64,000 nt of DNA. It comes from an uncultured Oscillospiraceae bacterium (GTDB taxonomy: Bacteria > Bacillota > Clostridia > Oscillospirales > Ruminococcaceae). How positions within the stretch are numbered: the first letter of the stretch is position 1; every line of letters begins with the position of its first letter. The notes beneath the pieces were generated by a model. That model did no database searches. It was not told the origin of the DNA and saw nothing but the letters and a program-made list of their open reading frames with translations. The translations under genes and the position numbers were made by a program. The stretch is taken from the NCBI GenBank assembly GCA_904384225.1, contig CAJFJV010000007.1, positions 1 to 64,000 on the forward strand, in the 5' to 3' direction. Positions 34,099-42,253 of this stretch are shown here, piece after piece.

Positions 34099-35085
34099 TT
34101 AAGAATTCAGCTTAACACGCGGATCTACCAGCATATAGGCAAGATCCATCAGTAAATTTCCTGCCAGCGTCAGCACAACATAGAACATCTGCATGGCAAG
34201 CACCACCATAAAGTCGCGCTGCATGAGCGCGTCATAAAGCACTTTGCCAATGCCGTTCCACAGGAAAATGGTCTCAATTACGACAGAACCGGCAAAAACG
34301 CTGATTACCCAGCCTGTCAGTACAGTCACAATCGGGATCAATGCATTGCGGAATGCATGAGAATAAATGACAACCTTTTCCCTTAGGCCTTTTGCGCGTG
34401 CAGTGCGGATATAGTCCTGCCGCAGCACATCGATCATAGCGGCACGGACATAACGCGTAATGCTGCCAAGTGAGGCAAACGTCATAACAATACACGGCAG
34501 CGCCATGTGATACAGCTTATCCATGAATATCGTAAAGCCGCTGCCGGATATACCTGCGGAATTTACGCCGGAAATCGGGAAAATCGGCAGAAGCTTTGTA
34601 AACAGGAAGATAAAAATCAGCGCAATAACAAAACTGGGCAGGGAATATCCGATAACCGTACCCACCTGGACAACATTATCCAGCACGCTTCCCTTTTTCA
34701 CGGCCGTGATAATCCCCAAGGGAATGGTTATCACAAAGACCAAAATCATAGAAGCCACATTCAGCATAACAGTATTGCCAATCGGGTCGGCAACAATCTC
34801 CGCAACCGGACGGCGGTACTGGGAAGAAAACCCGAAGTCGCCGGTCAGCATATTTCCAAGCCAGCTTACGTACTGTACGACAACAGGCTTGTCTAATCCC
34901 AAACGTTCGCGGGCGTCCTGATACATCTGTTCATAACGCTCTGGATCCACGGTCTGTTTGCTTGAATCGATCATCATACGTGCAGGATCGCCCGGGACGC
35001 ATTTGTAAATCCCGAACATAATAATCGACACGATAAAGAAGACAAATACAAGGTACAATAACCGCTTTAAAATGTATTTGACCAT
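34099..35085 (-). CDS. oppB: Oligopeptide ABC permease OppB
   Basis: 328 residues from ATG 35085 (AAAGGTGAT upstream; the frame runs 15 codons further without a ribosome site). Six predicted helices: N-terminal YILKRLLYLVFVFFIVSIIMF, then the periplasmic-type loop with LGLDKPVVVQYVSWLGN and GDFGFSSQYRRPV. The EAA motif region is RTARAKGLREKVVIYSHAFRN. Normal length for OppB/DppB. Partner of the enlarged OppC, 16 bases downstream of it. Confidence 0.95.
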   Translation of the reverse strand: MVKYILKRLLYLVFVFFIVSIIMFGIYKCVPGDPARMMIDSSKQTVDPERYEQMYQDARERLGLDKPVVVQYVSWLGNMLTGDFGFSSQYRRPVAEIVADPIGNTVMLNVASMILVFVITIPLGIITAVKKGSVLDNVVQVGTVIGYSLPSFVIALIFIFLFTKLLPIFPISGVNSAGISGSGFTIFMDKLYHMALPCIVMTFASLGSITRYVRAAMIDVLRQDYIRTARAKGLREKVVIYSHAFRNALIPIVTVLTGWVISVFAGSVVIETIFLWNGIGKVLYDALMQRDFMVVLAMQMFYVVLTLAGNLLMDLAYMLVDPRVKLNS

Positions 35086-35210
35086 ACGATCACCTTTCCG
35101 TTTTGTTCTTACCGCACTTAACGGCAGCACGGTTCAGCTGCTTCCGCGGCGCAACGGGATATACATATGCAGACTGCTCCGTTTAACCGCGCTGTTCCTG
35201 CTTCCGATGA

Positions 35211-35336
35211 CAGGGAATAGATTTATGCACTTCCGCACCCCGCCGAAGTGCATAAATGCGTTCCCTGTTTCGGGGAACACAAGCTAAAAACCATAACGAT
35301 ACAAGAAATAGGGCATTCTTCATGCCCTATTTCTCG
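35211..35336 (-). promoter_or_regulatory. Two hairpins between the binding-protein and permease genes
   Basis: 35211-35268 is a long stem (CAGGGAA plus ATTTATGCACTTC pairing with GAAGTGCATAAAT plus TTCCCTG); 35307-35336 is AGAAATAGGGCAT/ATGCCCTATTTCT. Neither has a long U-run on the minus strand. They probably protect the binding-protein mRNA or attenuate read-through, giving more binding protein than permease. No gene lies in 35086-35387. Confidence 0.6.
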
Positions 35337-35387
35337 CCGTTACGTTATAGCACCATTCCAAAGGAATGATTTTCATTTCTGTGAATC

Positions 35388-37232
35388 TTATTGATCCGCT
35401 TCGTCGATATAAGCGTAAACGATTGCGCGCTCCCACTGCCAGAGAGAATCCGGATCATAGTTCTGGATCTTGTTGGAGTAGAAGTCGTGATACTCGTCGG
35501 AATACAGCGGGATATTTGGCAGAAGCTCATTCCAGCGTTTCTGGAGATTGATCCACGCCGCATCCCAAGCTTCTTTATCCTCATACGGAATCTGCTTCAT
35601 CTCAGCAGCTATAGAAGCCAGCTCTTCATCTCTGATGAAGTTTGTGTTATAGCTGCCCATGTATGCGTCATCCATGCTGTACTCATACCAGTAAGAAGAA
35701 ATCGGAACAAAGCCAGTTGCAAGATTGAACATGTGGTAAGTCGGCTCGTCAATACCGGTACGGTACATATTGTTCAGCAGGACGCCGAACTCAACTGTCG
35801 TCGAATTCAGCTTCATGCCGACTTTTGCCATTTCGCCCGGAAGCATGGTATTCAGCAAATCAGAAACCGGGTTGTCAGGTGTGTTGGCCCAGTTGATTTC
35901 GCAAGCCATCAGCTCGCCGTCAACATTCTTATAGCGAACCTCGTCAACGCCCTCGACAAATTCCCCGCCGTCTGCATTGAGCGTCCAGCCGTCAGCAATC
36001 AGAACTTCTTTTGCTTTTTCCAGATCTTTTGCATAGTTGTTCAGTTCGTTGTCGACAGTTTCCTGATTGCGTTTGTATTCCGGTGTGGACAGGCCGTACA
36101 GGCCGTTTACAACTTTAGCATAGCCGCCGGAATACTGTCTTGCAAACTCATCGCGGTCAAGGCAGTAAGCGATTGCCTGACGGACAGAAGCAAACTGGGT
36201 CGGGCCAAAATCACACGCAAAGGTAATCTGGCCATAGCCAGCGCGGTCATATACTGCGTACTGCGCATTGCCAGCGTCGCATACATCGAGGCCGGAGTTG
36301 ATTGCAGTGCCGCCGGAAACGCCGCTGATCAGGTCAACAGAACCAGCTTCCAGCTCGTCCATTTGTGTAGCGTCGTTGACAGTTTTCAATACGATTCTCT
36401 CAATGGACGGTTTCACGCCGTCATAAGTGCCAAGGAAGTTGTTGTTGATAACAAGAACAGCCTGCTTTGTAGAATCGTCATAGCTCTCGAGCTGATACGG
36501 GCCGTAAGTGACCTGCGGCAGATAACGGTAAGCGCCGTTGGCGTTGACAGTCGTCTCGAGAAGCTCAGATGTAAAGTTATCGGAAATGGTCACGCCGTTT
36601 TCGCTGTCCGTGATCGTAACGTCCGGTGCAATGACGTGCATCGGCAGCGGATCAACAGCAGCATATGCGATATCGTAGTGGTACGGAAGCTCTTCCGCAG
36701 TGATCGTTACAGAGAAAGAATGATCGTCGATCAGGCGGATACCTTGGAAGGTCTTGCTTTCGCCGCTGTTATAAGCCTCATATCCTACATAGCAGTTTGT
36801 GTATGTGTGGACATCAGACGCATCCAAAGATGCATATTCCGGAGAAGCGTAGAACAGCAGGGAGAAAACGTAATCCTCTGCGGTAATCGGGGTGTTTTCC
36901 TCGTCGTTCCATTTCAGGTCGTCGCGGATTTCAATTGTGTAGGTCTTGGAACCGTCGTCGTTTTCAGTAGATTCAACTGATTTCGCAACATACGGATCCA
37001 CTTCAAATTCGCCCTCTTTGGTATAGGTGACTGTAGCACCGCCAAAAATCAGGGAGCGAATTGCGGCATTCTGCGCGCCGTTTGTCCAGCCGTCAAGCAT
37101 ATTCGCGTCAAGATCCGTTACAGAACCGACAACGATTTGACCGCCGACTGTGTGCTGCGTCGTGCCGTCATCACATGCAGCAAATGCAAATACCATTGCA
37201 AACGCCAGCATGAGCGCCAGTACTTTTTTCAT
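35388..37232 (-). CDS. oppA: Oligopeptide-binding lipoprotein (ABC substrate-binding protein family 5)
   Basis: 614 residues, GGAGGG before the start. Lipoprotein signal peptide with a FAAC lipobox; Cys20 would be lipidated. The mature protein is a family 5 extracellular binding protein: LDANMLDGWTNGAQN, YTIEIRDDLKWNDEENTPIT, YGPYQLESYDD, ASVRQAIAYCLDRDEF and NIPLYSDEYHDF. It captures peptides outside and delivers them to OppBC. First gene of the opp operon, with its own promoter. The divergent peptidase gene supports a peptide substrate. Confidence 0.93.
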   Translation of the reverse strand: MKKVLALMLAFAMVFAFAACDDGTTQHTVGGQIVVGSVTDLDANMLDGWTNGAQNAAIRSLIFGGATVTYTKEGEFEVDPYVAKSVESTENDDGSKTYTIEIRDDLKWNDEENTPITAEDYVFSLLFYASPEYASLDASDVHTYTNCYVGYEAYNSGESKTFQGIRLIDDHSFSVTITAEELPYHYDIAYAAVDPLPMHVIAPDVTITDSENGVTISDNFTSELLETTVNANGAYRYLPQVTYGPYQLESYDDSTKQAVLVINNNFLGTYDGVKPSIERIVLKTVNDATQMDELEAGSVDLISGVSGGTAINSGLDVCDAGNAQYAVYDRAGYGQITFACDFGPTQFASVRQAIAYCLDRDEFARQYSGGYAKVVNGLYGLSTPEYKRNQETVDNELNNYAKDLEKAKEVLIADGWTLNADGGEFVEGVDEVRYKNVDGELMACEINWANTPDNPVSDLLNTMLPGEMAKVGMKLNSTTVEFGVLLNNMYRTGIDEPTYHMFNLATGFVPISSYWYEYSMDDAYMGSYNTNFIRDEELASIAAEMKQIPYEDKEAWDAAWINLQKRWNELLPNIPLYSDEYHDFYSNKIQNYDPDSLWQWERAIVYAYIDEADQ

Positions 37233-37263
37233 TTCTAAAATCCCTCCTGTAGGTATTTGCCCT

Positions 37264-37292
37264 ATTATATAATAAAAAATTCAAAAAATCAA
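37264..37292 (-). promoter_or_regulatory. opp operon promoter
   Basis: Minus strand TTGATT (37292-37287), 17 bp, TATAAT (37269-37264), 32 bases before oppA. Confidence 0.7.
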
Positions 37293-37446
37293 TCCATCCT
37301 TCTTCAAAACTCAGAAAAAAATGACTGCTTTTTAAAGGAAAATGAATAATTTTTTGAAACTTCATTCAAACTCATAAAAAAACCGTATACAATATTTTAA
37401 TTTTTAGTGAGGTTGAGGCACAATTTTTTCATATTTTCTCTCCGAT

Positions 37447-37475
37447 TTGACTTCATCCTCCTGTTGTAGTATGAT
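37447..37475 (+). promoter_or_regulatory. pepF promoter
   Basis: TTGACT (37447-37452), 17 bp, TATGAT (37470-37475). The 37293-37446 stretch between the divergent promoters is AT-rich and has no gene. Confidence 0.65.
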
Positions 37476-37542
37476 AAAGGAAAAAAGTGATAGTCAAAAC
37501 TCTGTAAACTCTACAGATAGCAGAAAGTGAGGTTTTCTTTTC

Positions 37543-39237
37543 ATGAAGTTTTCTGAAATGCCGTATCACCGCCCGGACGCAGAGGCCCTTTTCGGCGCCA
37601 TCGATGCACTGTGTGACAAGCTGGATAAAGCAAAAAGCGCTGACGAGCAGTATGCCTGCTACTTGGAACTCGAAAAGCACACCATAGAGGTCGGCACGCT
37701 CAGTTCTATTGCTTATGTACGCAATACCATCGATACACGGGATCCTTTTTACGAAAAGGAGCGTGCATTTTTTGATGAAATATCGCCGCTCTTGAATGAA
37801 AAGATTTTGAATTTCGGCAAAAAGCTTTGTACTTCTCCTTATCGAAAGGAATTGGAGGGCAAGCTCTCTCCGCTGTGGTTTTATAATATGGAATTGCAGC
37901 TGAAAGGCTTCTCACCGGAGATTATCCCCCTTATGCAGGAAGAGGCGAAGCTGGAGGCCTCTTATCAAAAGCTCTATGCAAGTGCGCAGATCGACTTCGA
38001 CGGGAAGAAATGCACAATCCCGCAGCTCGCCGCCTACAAGCAAAACCCGGACCGCTCCGTGCGCAAAGCCGCATATGAAGCGGAGGGTGCTTTCTTCGAC
38101 GCACACCGGGAGGAACTGGACGATATCTATGACAAGCTGGTAAAGAACCGCACGCAGCAAGCAAAAAAACTTGGGTTTGAAACGTATGTCCCGCTTGGCT
38201 ATATCCGGATGGGACGTAACTGCTACGGCCCGGATGGGGTTGCCAACTTCCGCCGTCAGGTCCTCTCTGATCTGGTTCCACTGGTCGACAAAGTAAAAGC
38301 CGCACAGGCTAAACGCATCGGCCTGACCGGTGATTTCAAATTCTACGACGACCTGTTTACTTTTAAGGACGGCAACGCCGTGCCGCAGGGAACGCCGGAA
38401 GAACTGCTCGCTTCTGCGAAAAAGATGTATACCGAAATGTCGCCGGAAACCGCAGAATTTATCAAGGTCATGTTCGACAATGAACTCTTCGATGTATTGT
38501 CTAAAGAAGGGAAAGCTGCCGGCGGATACTGCACCGACTTCCCTCTGTACGGTTATCCTTTTATCTTTTCAAATTTCAACGGCACTTCCGGTGATGTAGA
38601 TGTTTTGACGCATGAAGCCGGCCACGCCTTTGCATTTTATACTGCCAACAAGGAAATCCCACTATCAGACCTCCGTTCCCCTTCACTTGAAGCTTGCGAA
38701 ACACATTCCATGTCCATGGAATTTTTGACTTCGCCGTATCATCATTTGTTTTTCAAAGATCAAACCGCAAAGTATGAACTTTCGCACGCAGAAGACGCGC
38801 TTTCATTCATTCCATATGGCACGATGGTGGATCATTTCCAGGAACTTGTCTATTCTAAGCCAGAGATGACCCCGGATGAGCGCAATGCCGTCTGGGCAAG
38901 TCTCGAAAAACAATACCGGCCGTATATCGATTTCGCCGGCCTGCCCTTTTATGGACGCGGCGCTGGCTGGCAGCGCCAGCTGCACATTTACCTGAACCCA
39001 TTTTATTATATTGACTATTGTTTGGCGCAAACGGTTGCACTGCAGTTTTTCGCCCTGTTTTTGCATGACGCTCAAAATGCATGGGAAAAATATCTTGCGT
39101 TTGTCCGTATGGGCGGTACCAAGACATTTGTTGATCTGGTGCACAGCGCAGGGCTTCTTTCCCCGCTGGACGACGGCTGTTTAAAACGCATTACGGAAAC
39201 CATTGCCGCATGGCTTTCCTCCCATCAGCTTGCATAA
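37543..39237 (+). CDS. pepF: M3-family oligoendopeptidase F
   Basis: 564 residues. Zinc metallopeptidase that cuts short peptides in the cytosol. Zinc motif HEAGH followed by LRSPSLEACETHSMSMEF, where the downstream Glu is the third ligand; also FCTDFP-like YCTDFPLYGYPFIFSNFNGT and the C-terminal FYGRGAGWQRQLHIYLNPFYYIDY substrate-binding region. Normal length. It is transcribed divergently from the opp operon, so imported peptides can be degraded. Confidence 0.94.
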   Translation: MKFSEMPYHRPDAEALFGAIDALCDKLDKAKSADEQYACYLELEKHTIEVGTLSSIAYVRNTIDTRDPFYEKERAFFDEISPLLNEKILNFGKKLCTSPYRKELEGKLSPLWFYNMELQLKGFSPEIIPLMQEEAKLEASYQKLYASAQIDFDGKKCTIPQLAAYKQNPDRSVRKAAYEAEGAFFDAHREELDDIYDKLVKNRTQQAKKLGFETYVPLGYIRMGRNCYGPDGVANFRRQVLSDLVPLVDKVKAAQAKRIGLTGDFKFYDDLFTFKDGNAVPQGTPEELLASAKKMYTEMSPETAEFIKVMFDNELFDVLSKEGKAAGGYCTDFPLYGYPFIFSNFNGTSGDVDVLTHEAGHAFAFYTANKEIPLSDLRSPSLEACETHSMSMEFLTSPYHHLFFKDQTAKYELSHAEDALSFIPYGTMVDHFQELVYSKPEMTPDERNAVWASLEKQYRPYIDFAGLPFYGRGAGWQRQLHIYLNPFYYIDYCLAQTVALQFFALFLHDAQNAWEKYLAFVRMGGTKTFVDLVHSAGLLSPLDDGCLKRITETIAAWLSSHQLA

Positions 39238-39262
39238 CCCATCTTAAGCCGGATCGCTTTTC

Positions 39263-39291
39263 TTGACAAATGCACGCTGGCACGGTATCAT
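39263..39291 (+). promoter_or_regulatory. Promoter of the 58-residue membrane protein
   Basis: TTGACA (39263-39268), 17 bp, TATCAT (39286-39291). Confidence 0.6.
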
Positions 39292-39385
39292 GAAAGTATC
39301 AAAAATTGCAAACTATTTTTTGATGCTTTTGTTGTATCATAAGAGAGGAGTCTGTATAACAGGCCGATTGAAGGGGGACCTAATC

Positions 39386-39562
39386 ATGGATCATGGATCA
39401 GCGAAAATGCAGGAAAAAGTCAAAACAGCTTTTCCGATTATTTCTCTTCTGCTCACGATTGCGGCTTTAGCGGTAACATCCGCGTATGTTCTCTACAAAT
39501 ATACAAGCGATCGCTCCTATCGTAAAAAGTGGCGCGATTATGATGACTGCGGGCTGGCATAA
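39386..39562 (+). CDS. Small single-pass membrane protein
   Basis: 58 residues from ATG 39386, behind GAAGGGGG. A short polar N-terminus (DHGSAKMQEKVKTAF), one hydrophobic helix (about 16-38) and a strongly charged tail (SDRSYRKKWRDYDD). No family recognised. Promoter, ribosome site and terminator frame it well, so it is likely to be expressed. Confidence 0.6.
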   Translation: MDHGSAKMQEKVKTAFPIISLLLTIAALAVTSAYVLYKYTSDRSYRKKWRDYDDCGLA

Positions 39563-39578
39563 GCAATAAAACGCAACA

Positions 39579-39618
39579 GGAAGGCGGGACTGGTAAATCG
39601 GTCCCGCCTTCCGTTTTG
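39579..39618 (+). terminator. Terminator after the 58-residue protein
   Basis: GGAAGGCGGGAC pairs with GTCCCGCCTTCC across a 10-base loop, then GTTTTG. Confidence 0.85.
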
Positions 39619-39790
39619 CAATATGGCTGACAACACACCCCCAGAAAAACATGGCCGTGATTTCGTGCAGGATTTTAACCTAACCCCTATATAACAAGCC
39701 CTCCTTGCCGCGTCATTACGATCGTCAACTGGCATCTGTCCAAAAAGGCTTTAGGGCAGCCGGTTAACTTCTTCGGATCGCATAAGCATA

Positions 39791-39823
39791 TAAAAAGGCG
39801 GCGGAAAATCCGCCGCCTTTTTA
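39791..39823. terminator. Bidirectional terminator
   Basis: TAAAAAGGCGGCGG-AAAAT-CCGCCGCCTTTTTA. It ends the minus-strand sigma/anti-sigma operon 40 bases after the secreted-protein gene. Between 39619 and 39790 I see no gene. Confidence 0.85.
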
Positions 39824-39860
39824 TATGCTCCGTCTATCTTTCTTCTGTTCAAACGGGATA

Positions 39861-40307
39861 TTAAAAAGTCCGGGTGACAGAATATTTTACAACTGAGTCA
39901 GCTACACCGCCCGTTCCTCTTACATAAAACACCGCTACCGCACGATAACTGATCCCCTTAGACGGTAAGTACATATAATGGGTGACGGTACGTCCGCTGC
40001 TGCCAAACGTATCGGCCCACTGGTTGTTCTCCTGACCGTTGTTAATCGTCGACCATGTATTGCCGTCTTTCCGCTGGATATAAGTATAAATTGTCCCGCC
40101 TGTAGTATAGCTGTTCGTATAGACCGTGGCTTTAACCTCTGCATACCCGGAAGTAGAAACGGAAAAGTTAATCGTCCCATTATAAAAATTTGTGAAATAA
40201 GGAGAGATGCCGATATCATCCTCTGCGTATACCGTCATTGGGACGGTTAAAAACGCGCAGGACATTATAACTGCTGCCAAAAATAAAGATATTGTTTTCT
40301 TCATCAT
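39861..40307 (-). CDS. Small secreted protein in a sigma-factor operon
   Basis: 148 residues. Signal peptide (MKKTISLFLAAVIMSCAFL ... VYA, cut near 28). The mature part is Ser/Thr/Tyr/Gly-rich and beta-predicted (INFSVSTSGYAEVKATVY, IYTYIQRKDGNTW, VVKYSVTRTF), like short secreted clostridial proteins sometimes grouped as DUF6147; that match is uncertain. Its start overlaps the stop of the anti-sigma-like gene. Probably part of the regulon product exported to the cell surface. Confidence 0.65.
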   Translation of the reverse strand: MMKKTISLFLAAVIMSCAFLTVPMTVYAEDDIGISPYFTNFYNGTINFSVSTSGYAEVKATVYTNSYTTGGTIYTYIQRKDGNTWSTINNGQENNQWADTFGSSGRTVTHYMYLPSKGISYRAVAVFYVRGTGGVADSVVKYSVTRTF

Positions 40308-41041
40308 GATTCTGATTTCCCTCTTTCCTGTGCTGTAACGCTTTTAATCATTCGGTCAAACGCCTCTTGTGAAACGCCGCCTTTATCAAACCAGCCCATT
40401 TCAATTGTATATGCTTTTCCATCTACTTCTTCAATCCACACAGCCTGACATGCATCCGCATATTCCATCCAATACACCCGCCGACTTCCCACATCCCGCC
40501 AGCCGCGGTTTAAGCAATGCAGCAAATCAAACGAAAGCTGCTGGCTCCCGTTGACAGAGCAGTTCAAATAAAGATAAGCATAGGGGTCTCCTCCTTGCGC
40601 AAGAAGCTCCGGCTTATAAACCAGATTCTGATAGATATCGCCCTCTTCTACCGCTTCACACACAAACCCCTGCGGCGCCTCCAATGAAAACGCATGTTCC
40701 ATCTGTTCACCGGCGCGGATATCCTCCTGACCGATATGTACGAAAAAAACATCCGTATCGTCCGTTACAAAAACGCTTTGCTGCGATTGGAACGTCGCAT
40801 CTGTTCCTATATTAGGGAAAAAGAATAAGCCGGCGATCAACAGAAAAGCTGCCATACTGCGCGCCGCTGCGGATACCGTCCGAAAAAAGCGCCGCCTGCG
40901 GCTATCCCTGTATATCATACGCAAGATTCGCCGATCAGTCCTTCGAGAAATCTGTAACCCCTTTTCTTCCATTTGGGGCACCTCTTGTTTTATCCCGTAC
41001 GCCTCCAGAAACGCCTGGCGAAGCAATGCTCTATCATCCAT
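40304..41041 (-). CDS. Membrane anti-sigma-like protein
   Basis: 245 residues. The cytoplasmic N-terminus of about 60 residues is strongly basic (RRTDRRILRMIYRDSRRRRFF), followed by one membrane helix (about 63-80, SMAAFLLIAGLFFF) and an external C-terminal domain resembling DUF4367-type sensor parts. The ATG overlaps the sigma stop by one base, so stoichiometry is coupled. By position and topology it likely holds the ECF sigma at the membrane, although no ZAS zinc motif is present. Confidence 0.65.
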   Translation of the reverse strand: MDDRALLRQAFLEAYGIKQEVPQMEEKGLQISRRTDRRILRMIYRDSRRRRFFRTVSAAARSMAAFLLIAGLFFFPNIGTDATFQSQQSVFVTDDTDVFFVHIGQEDIRAGEQMEHAFSLEAPQGFVCEAVEEGDIYQNLVYKPELLAQGGDPYAYLYLNCSVNGSQQLSFDLLHCLNRGWRDVGSRRVYWMEYADACQAVWIEEVDGKAYTIEMGWFDKGGVSQEAFDRMIKSVTAQERGKSES

Positions 41042-41592
41042 TAAGCGTCCTCCTTTTCGTTCAGCCGTTTAATCAGCATCTTCCTTCCGCGCGACAATTG
41101 CTGCCTAACTGTATCTTCTTTTCTCCCAAGCCTTTTGGCAATCGCCGAGATGGAATACTCCTCCACATAGCAGAGAAACAACACCTCCCGATATAGTTCG
41201 GGCAGGCCGCGAATGGCCTCCACCACCTCCTGATACCGCTCTTTTAAGGTGAGCTGCTCTAAAAAAGAGTGCTCTTCCGGAACGACATCACCGGCTTTTT
41301 CTCTCAGTTCATCCAAAGAAGTATCCAGACCACCGTGGCGGATCTGATGCCGTTTAATGGAATACGCCGCATTCTGTGCAGCGGTCACCACATACGACCG
41401 CATCTCCGGTTCGCTCACGTTATCATCAATCTGTGCAGCGTTGCGGCATATCCCAAGCATCGCCATCTGCAACGCATCTTCTGCATCCTCTTGATTTTCC
41501 AGAATTTGATAAGCCGCATAAAGCATCAGCTTTTTATACGTTTGATATATACGGTTTATCATCTCTTCCTGTTCACTACAAGCAATCAACAT
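41041..41592 (-). CDS. ECF-type RNA polymerase sigma factor
   Basis: 183 residues if started at ATG 41592 (GGGGA 5 bases away). The frame is open to 41658, and an ATG at 41562 is also possible. Region 2: LMLYAAYQILENQEDAEDALQMAML; region 4: LPELYREVLFLCYVEEYSISAIAKRLG with the helix-turn-helix continuing EDTVRQQLSRGRKML. Directs polymerase to a small stress or surface regulon, probably including its own operon. Followed directly by the anti-sigma-like gene. Confidence 0.88.
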   Translation of the reverse strand: MLIACSEQEEMINRIYQTYKKLMLYAAYQILENQEDAEDALQMAMLGICRNAAQIDDNVSEPEMRSYVVTAAQNAAYSIKRHQIRHGGLDTSLDELREKAGDVVPEEHSFLEQLTLKERYQEVVEAIRGLPELYREVLFLCYVEEYSISAIAKRLGRKEDTVRQQLSRGRKMLIKRLNEKEDA

Positions 41593-41711
41593 ATCAGTCC
41601 CCAAACTTGCCGCGTCTATATTTAAAACGCATTTTTCTGCATCTTGTGACAGCAGCATGCCTGATTTAACAAAATGTTTACAAATTAAGCCGCTATATGC
41701 CGTGCAGGCTT

Positions 41712-41740
41712 ATTATACGACAATCAACCTGATTCCGCAA
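41712..41740 (-). promoter_or_regulatory. Promoter of the sigma/anti-sigma operon
   Basis: Minus strand TTGCGG (41740-41735), 17 bp, TATAAT (41717-41712). Confidence 0.55.
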
Positions 41741-41788
41741 TTCTTTTTTTACCTGAGATTCTCCCTTTTCTCCTATTTTTCTTACGGC

Positions 41789-41817
41789 TTGACAAAATGC
41801 TTTTTTTCGATTATACT
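41789..41817 (+). promoter_or_regulatory. tRNA-Leu promoter
   Basis: TTGACA (41789-41794), 17 bp, TATACT (41812-41817), 19 bases before the tRNA. Near-consensus, as expected for a stable RNA. Confidence 0.85.
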
Positions 41818-41835
41818 ATATTAGTATTTTAGAAT

Positions 41836-41922
41836 GCCGCTGTGGCGGAATAGGCAGACGCAAGGGACTTAAAATCCCTCGATGGCAACATCGTACCGGT
41901 TCAAGTCCGGTCAGCGGCACCA
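41836..41922 (+). tRNA. tRNA-Leu (anticodon UAA)
   Basis: 87 nt including an encoded CCA. Acceptor stem GCCGCTG pairs with CAGCGGC (7 bp). The anticodon arm GGGA-CTTAAAA-TCCC places TAA in the loop; a long class II variable arm (CGATGGCAACATCG) and a T arm with GGTTCAAGTCC follow. Long variable arm plus UAA anticodon identify leucine. Confidence 0.97.
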
Positions 41923-41923
41923 G

Positions 41924-41956
41924 TCCGAGTGTTCATATGGACACTCGGATTTTTTA
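41924..41956 (+). terminator. tRNA-Leu terminator
   Basis: TCCGAGTGT pairs with ACACTCGGA, then TTTTTTATT, directly after the CCA end. Confidence 0.9.
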
Positions 41957-41975
41957 TTGTGACTTTCAGCATGAT

Positions 41976-42018
41976 AAAAAGCCTGTATGCAAAACAGTAC
42001 TTCGCATACAGGCTTTTT
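41976..42018 (-). terminator. Terminator of the feo operon
   Basis: AAAAAGCCTGTATGC pairs with GCATACAGGCTTTTT across a 13-base loop, 26 bases after the small Feo-associated gene. Confidence 0.85.
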
Positions 42019-42043
42019 CTTCTTAGAAATTAGAAAGACGCTT

Positions 42044-42214
42044 TTACTTATGATGACAGCTTCCACTCATTGGGCAGCTCTGGCATCCACAGCCGCAGGA
42101 GGACTTCCCTTTCCGCTTATTCCGCACAAGATGTATAATGATCGCCGCCACAATTACAATCAAAACAAGGCAGATCAGAATGGTAGCTATATTTTCTGAA
42201 AGCCATGCCAGCAT
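42044..42214 (-). CDS. FeoB-associated Cys-rich membrane protein
   Basis: 56 residues, with AGGAGG 8 bases before ATG 42214. One N-terminal membrane helix (about 9-30, TILICLVLIVIVAAIIIHLV) and a basic RNKRKGK stretch. The tail holds SCGCGCQSCPMSGSC: CxCxCxxC then CxHH. Short Cys-rich proteins of this kind follow feoB in many Firmicutes and are thought to help ferrous iron handling, perhaps like FeoC. It is 39 bases downstream of feoB and before the operon terminator. Confidence 0.88.
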   Translation of the reverse strand: MLAWLSENIATILICLVLIVIVAAIIIHLVRNKRKGKSSCGCGCQSCPMSGSCHHK

Positions 42215-42253
42215 TTAAATCTCCTCCTTTGGCAAAACACGGAATGGGCCGGA

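Noticed and set aside
35391-36980. Very long plus-strand open frame opposite oppA
   Set aside because: It is antisense to a clear family 5 binding protein, has no ribosome site and no protein-family features; an effect of codon bias.
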